64,000 nucleotides of DNA from Gloeocapsopsis dulcis (GTDB taxonomy: Bacteria; Cyanobacteriota; Cyanobacteriia; Cyanobacteriales; Chroococcidiopsidaceae). The position numbers and the translations under genes were made by a program. Position 1 is the stretch's first letter. Each line of letters opens with the position of its first letter. Shown in pieces: positions 63,005 to 64,000 of this stretch. The notes under the pieces were generated by a model. It had not been told where the DNA came from and made no database searches. It saw nothing but the letters and a program-made list of their open reading frames with translations. The DNA is taken from assembly GCF_032163395.1 (NCBI RefSeq), contig NZ_CP119968.1, forward strand, positions 47,501 through 111,500, in the 5' to 3' direction.

Positions 63005-64000
63005 CTACATAATCGTAAAATCAGGGACATCTACCCAACTACCACTATTGTGGGAAATATGACTGAGATCCATCAGTAATTGTGAGTAAACACCTTCTTT
63101 TAAAGATGGTGTCAAAGACTTACCTGCATCAATTCCTTGTATCCAACGATCCACTACTCGAATAAACGGCGCAATGCGACCATCAGGATAAGTTCGAGGA
63201 AAGTCCAAACGTTGAGGAATTTCTACTTCAGTTAGTGATTCACCTGCAGGGGCAGCCCAAAGGCGAAAACCATGCACGTAATCTTTTTGATTGTCGCTTC
63301 CTAGAACTAAAGTACCGCGATCGCCATAAACTTCAATCCAGTGTCCCCGCCCTTGAAATGTACTGGCACTAATACACACGTTGCAGGGAGTCCCATCTGC
63401 TAATTCTAATAGCAGTAGACAAGTATCATCTGCATCAACAGGCTTCATCGCTCCAGTATTGTCTGGACGCAGGGAAACTGCTGTACTTAAATGAGCAAAT
63501 AGCCGCTGTACGGAACCAAATAGCCAACTCACATAATCAAAAGTATGAGAAGCTAAAGCACCCAAAGCACCACCACCTTTCTCTTTTTGAGAGTACCAAT
63601 TCCACGGTCGCGAAGCATCCGCACGGCTAGAAACAAGCCAATCAATTTTTACTAAACGTTTGTTACCAACATATCCTTCACTGAGTAGTTCTGCAAAACG
63701 TTGCCATGCAGGAACAAAACGAAATTCAAAATCAAGTGCAGTCACAACGCGGTTAGCTTGCGCGAGTTGATGCAACTCTTGTGCTTCTGTAACAGCAAGC
63801 GTCGTTGGTTTTTCGAGTAACAGATGTTTTCCAGCTTGGATGACAGACTTTGCCATTTCGTAGTGGAGAAATGGTGGTGTAGCGATGCTGACAGCTTGTA
63901 CTTCTGGTAATGAAACAACTTCTGCAATTGATTGACAAGTATGAGGGATATTGTGAGATTGTGCGATCGCTTTGGCTTTATCGCGATCGCGATGATAAAC
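63005..64000 (-). CDS. Gfo/Idh/MocA family oxidoreductase, 5' end outside window
   Basis: The frame is open from the window edge through 331 residues to the stop at 63005. The visible part contains LPEVQAVSIATPPFLHYEMA, the family signature AGKHLLLEKPTTLAVTEAQE, and a second domain with KGGGALGALASHTFDYVSWL carrying the usual G-G-(x)-L-x-D/H pattern. The end is NSGSWVDVP. These NAD(P)-dependent enzymes oxidise sugars and related compounds. The N-terminal Rossmann GxGxxG is missing only because it lies past the edge. The substrate is not identifiable. Confidence 0.9.
   Translation of the reverse strand, partial: VYHRDRDKAKAIAQSHNIPHTCQSIAEVVSLPEVQAVSIATPPFLHYEMAKSVIQAGKHLLLEKPTTLAVTEAQELHQLAQANRVVTALDFEFRFVPAWQRFAELLSEGYVGNKRLVKIDWLVSSRADASRPWNWYSQKEKGGGALGALASHTFDYVSWLFGSVQRLFAHLSTAVSLRPDNTGAMKPVDADDTCLLLLELADGTPCNVCISASTFQGRGHWIEVYGDRGTLVLGSDNQKDYVHGFRLWAAPAGESLTEVEIPQRLDFPRTYPDGRIAPFIRVVDRWIQGIDAGKSLTPSLKEGVYSQLLMDLSHISHNSGSWVDVPDFTIM

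Overview
The window is chromosomal DNA from a cyanobacterium. The evidence is psaC (photosystem I iron-sulfur subunit), a phycobiliprotein lyase of the CpcT/CpeT family, a biliverdin-forming heme oxygenase, a glycolate dehydrogenase glcDEF set, a fused ModB-ModC protein, a very high density of the HIP1 octamer GCGATCGC, and short tandem heptamer repeats (GGGTAAT / AGTTTTG types). A colonial or filamentous lineage with many dispersed repeats (Chroococcidiopsis/Gloeocapsopsis-like or related) is a reasonable guess, but the sequence alone does not fix genus. I saw no rRNA, tRNA or CRISPR array.

Layout. 1-2.5 kb is accessory DNA: a partial VOC-like gene, an alpha/beta hydrolase, a collapsed sugar-isomerase pseudogene and a small RTX protein. 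2.8-13.8 kb holds housekeeping genes (pseudouridine synthase, RodZ-like protein, malQ, NUDIX, RidA, a two-subunit Na+ symporter, a short RecQ, pheS), interrupted by an AT-rich sulfotransferase gene and the remnant of a second one. 14-21.9 kb holds surE, ribF, moxR, a methyltransferase, a diheme cytochrome and secA. 21.9-29.5 kb is a minus-strand run glcD-glcE-(Uma2)-glcF-livM-livG-livF: photorespiratory glycolate oxidation next to an incomplete branched-chain amino acid ABC transporter. 29.6-34.7 kb has another Uma2 gene, miaA, and gyrB carrying an in-frame 434-residue HNH intein.

34.8-40.8 kb is a surface-polysaccharide region in decay: sugar transferase, a beheaded P450, a beheaded and frameshifted GT61 glycosyltransferase, GT2, a frameshifted GT39, and a flippase. 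Both frameshifts lie at runs of six T and go in the same direction. 41-44.8 kb is tetrapyrrole-themed (heme oxygenase, cobW, CpcT-like lyase, hemF). 45-51 kb holds an SRPBCC protein, mrp, rodA, psaC and glmS. 51.2-52.5 kb is a more GC-rich divergent TetR / DJ-1 pair with two operator-like palindromes between the genes, likely acquired. 52.7-55.6 kb holds an unfamiliar coiled-coil protein with duplicated winged-helix-like domains, a small zinc-ribbon protein, and remnants of IS1-type and IS605-type transposases. 55.6-64 kb has two PLP aminotransferase-type proteins (one a MocR regulator), small hypothetical genes, modBC-modA, an orphan DNA methyltransferase and a partial Gfo/Idh/MocA oxidoreductase.

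The most unusual points are the gyrB intein, the paired T6 frameshifts in the polysaccharide operon, the single breakpoint that beheads two divergent genes, the tandem-repeat DNA translated as the ModB-ModC linker, and the 406-residue duplicated-domain protein at 52.8-54.0 kb. Nothing here amounts to a clearly new multi-gene system. The 406-residue protein is the best candidate for an undescribed function.
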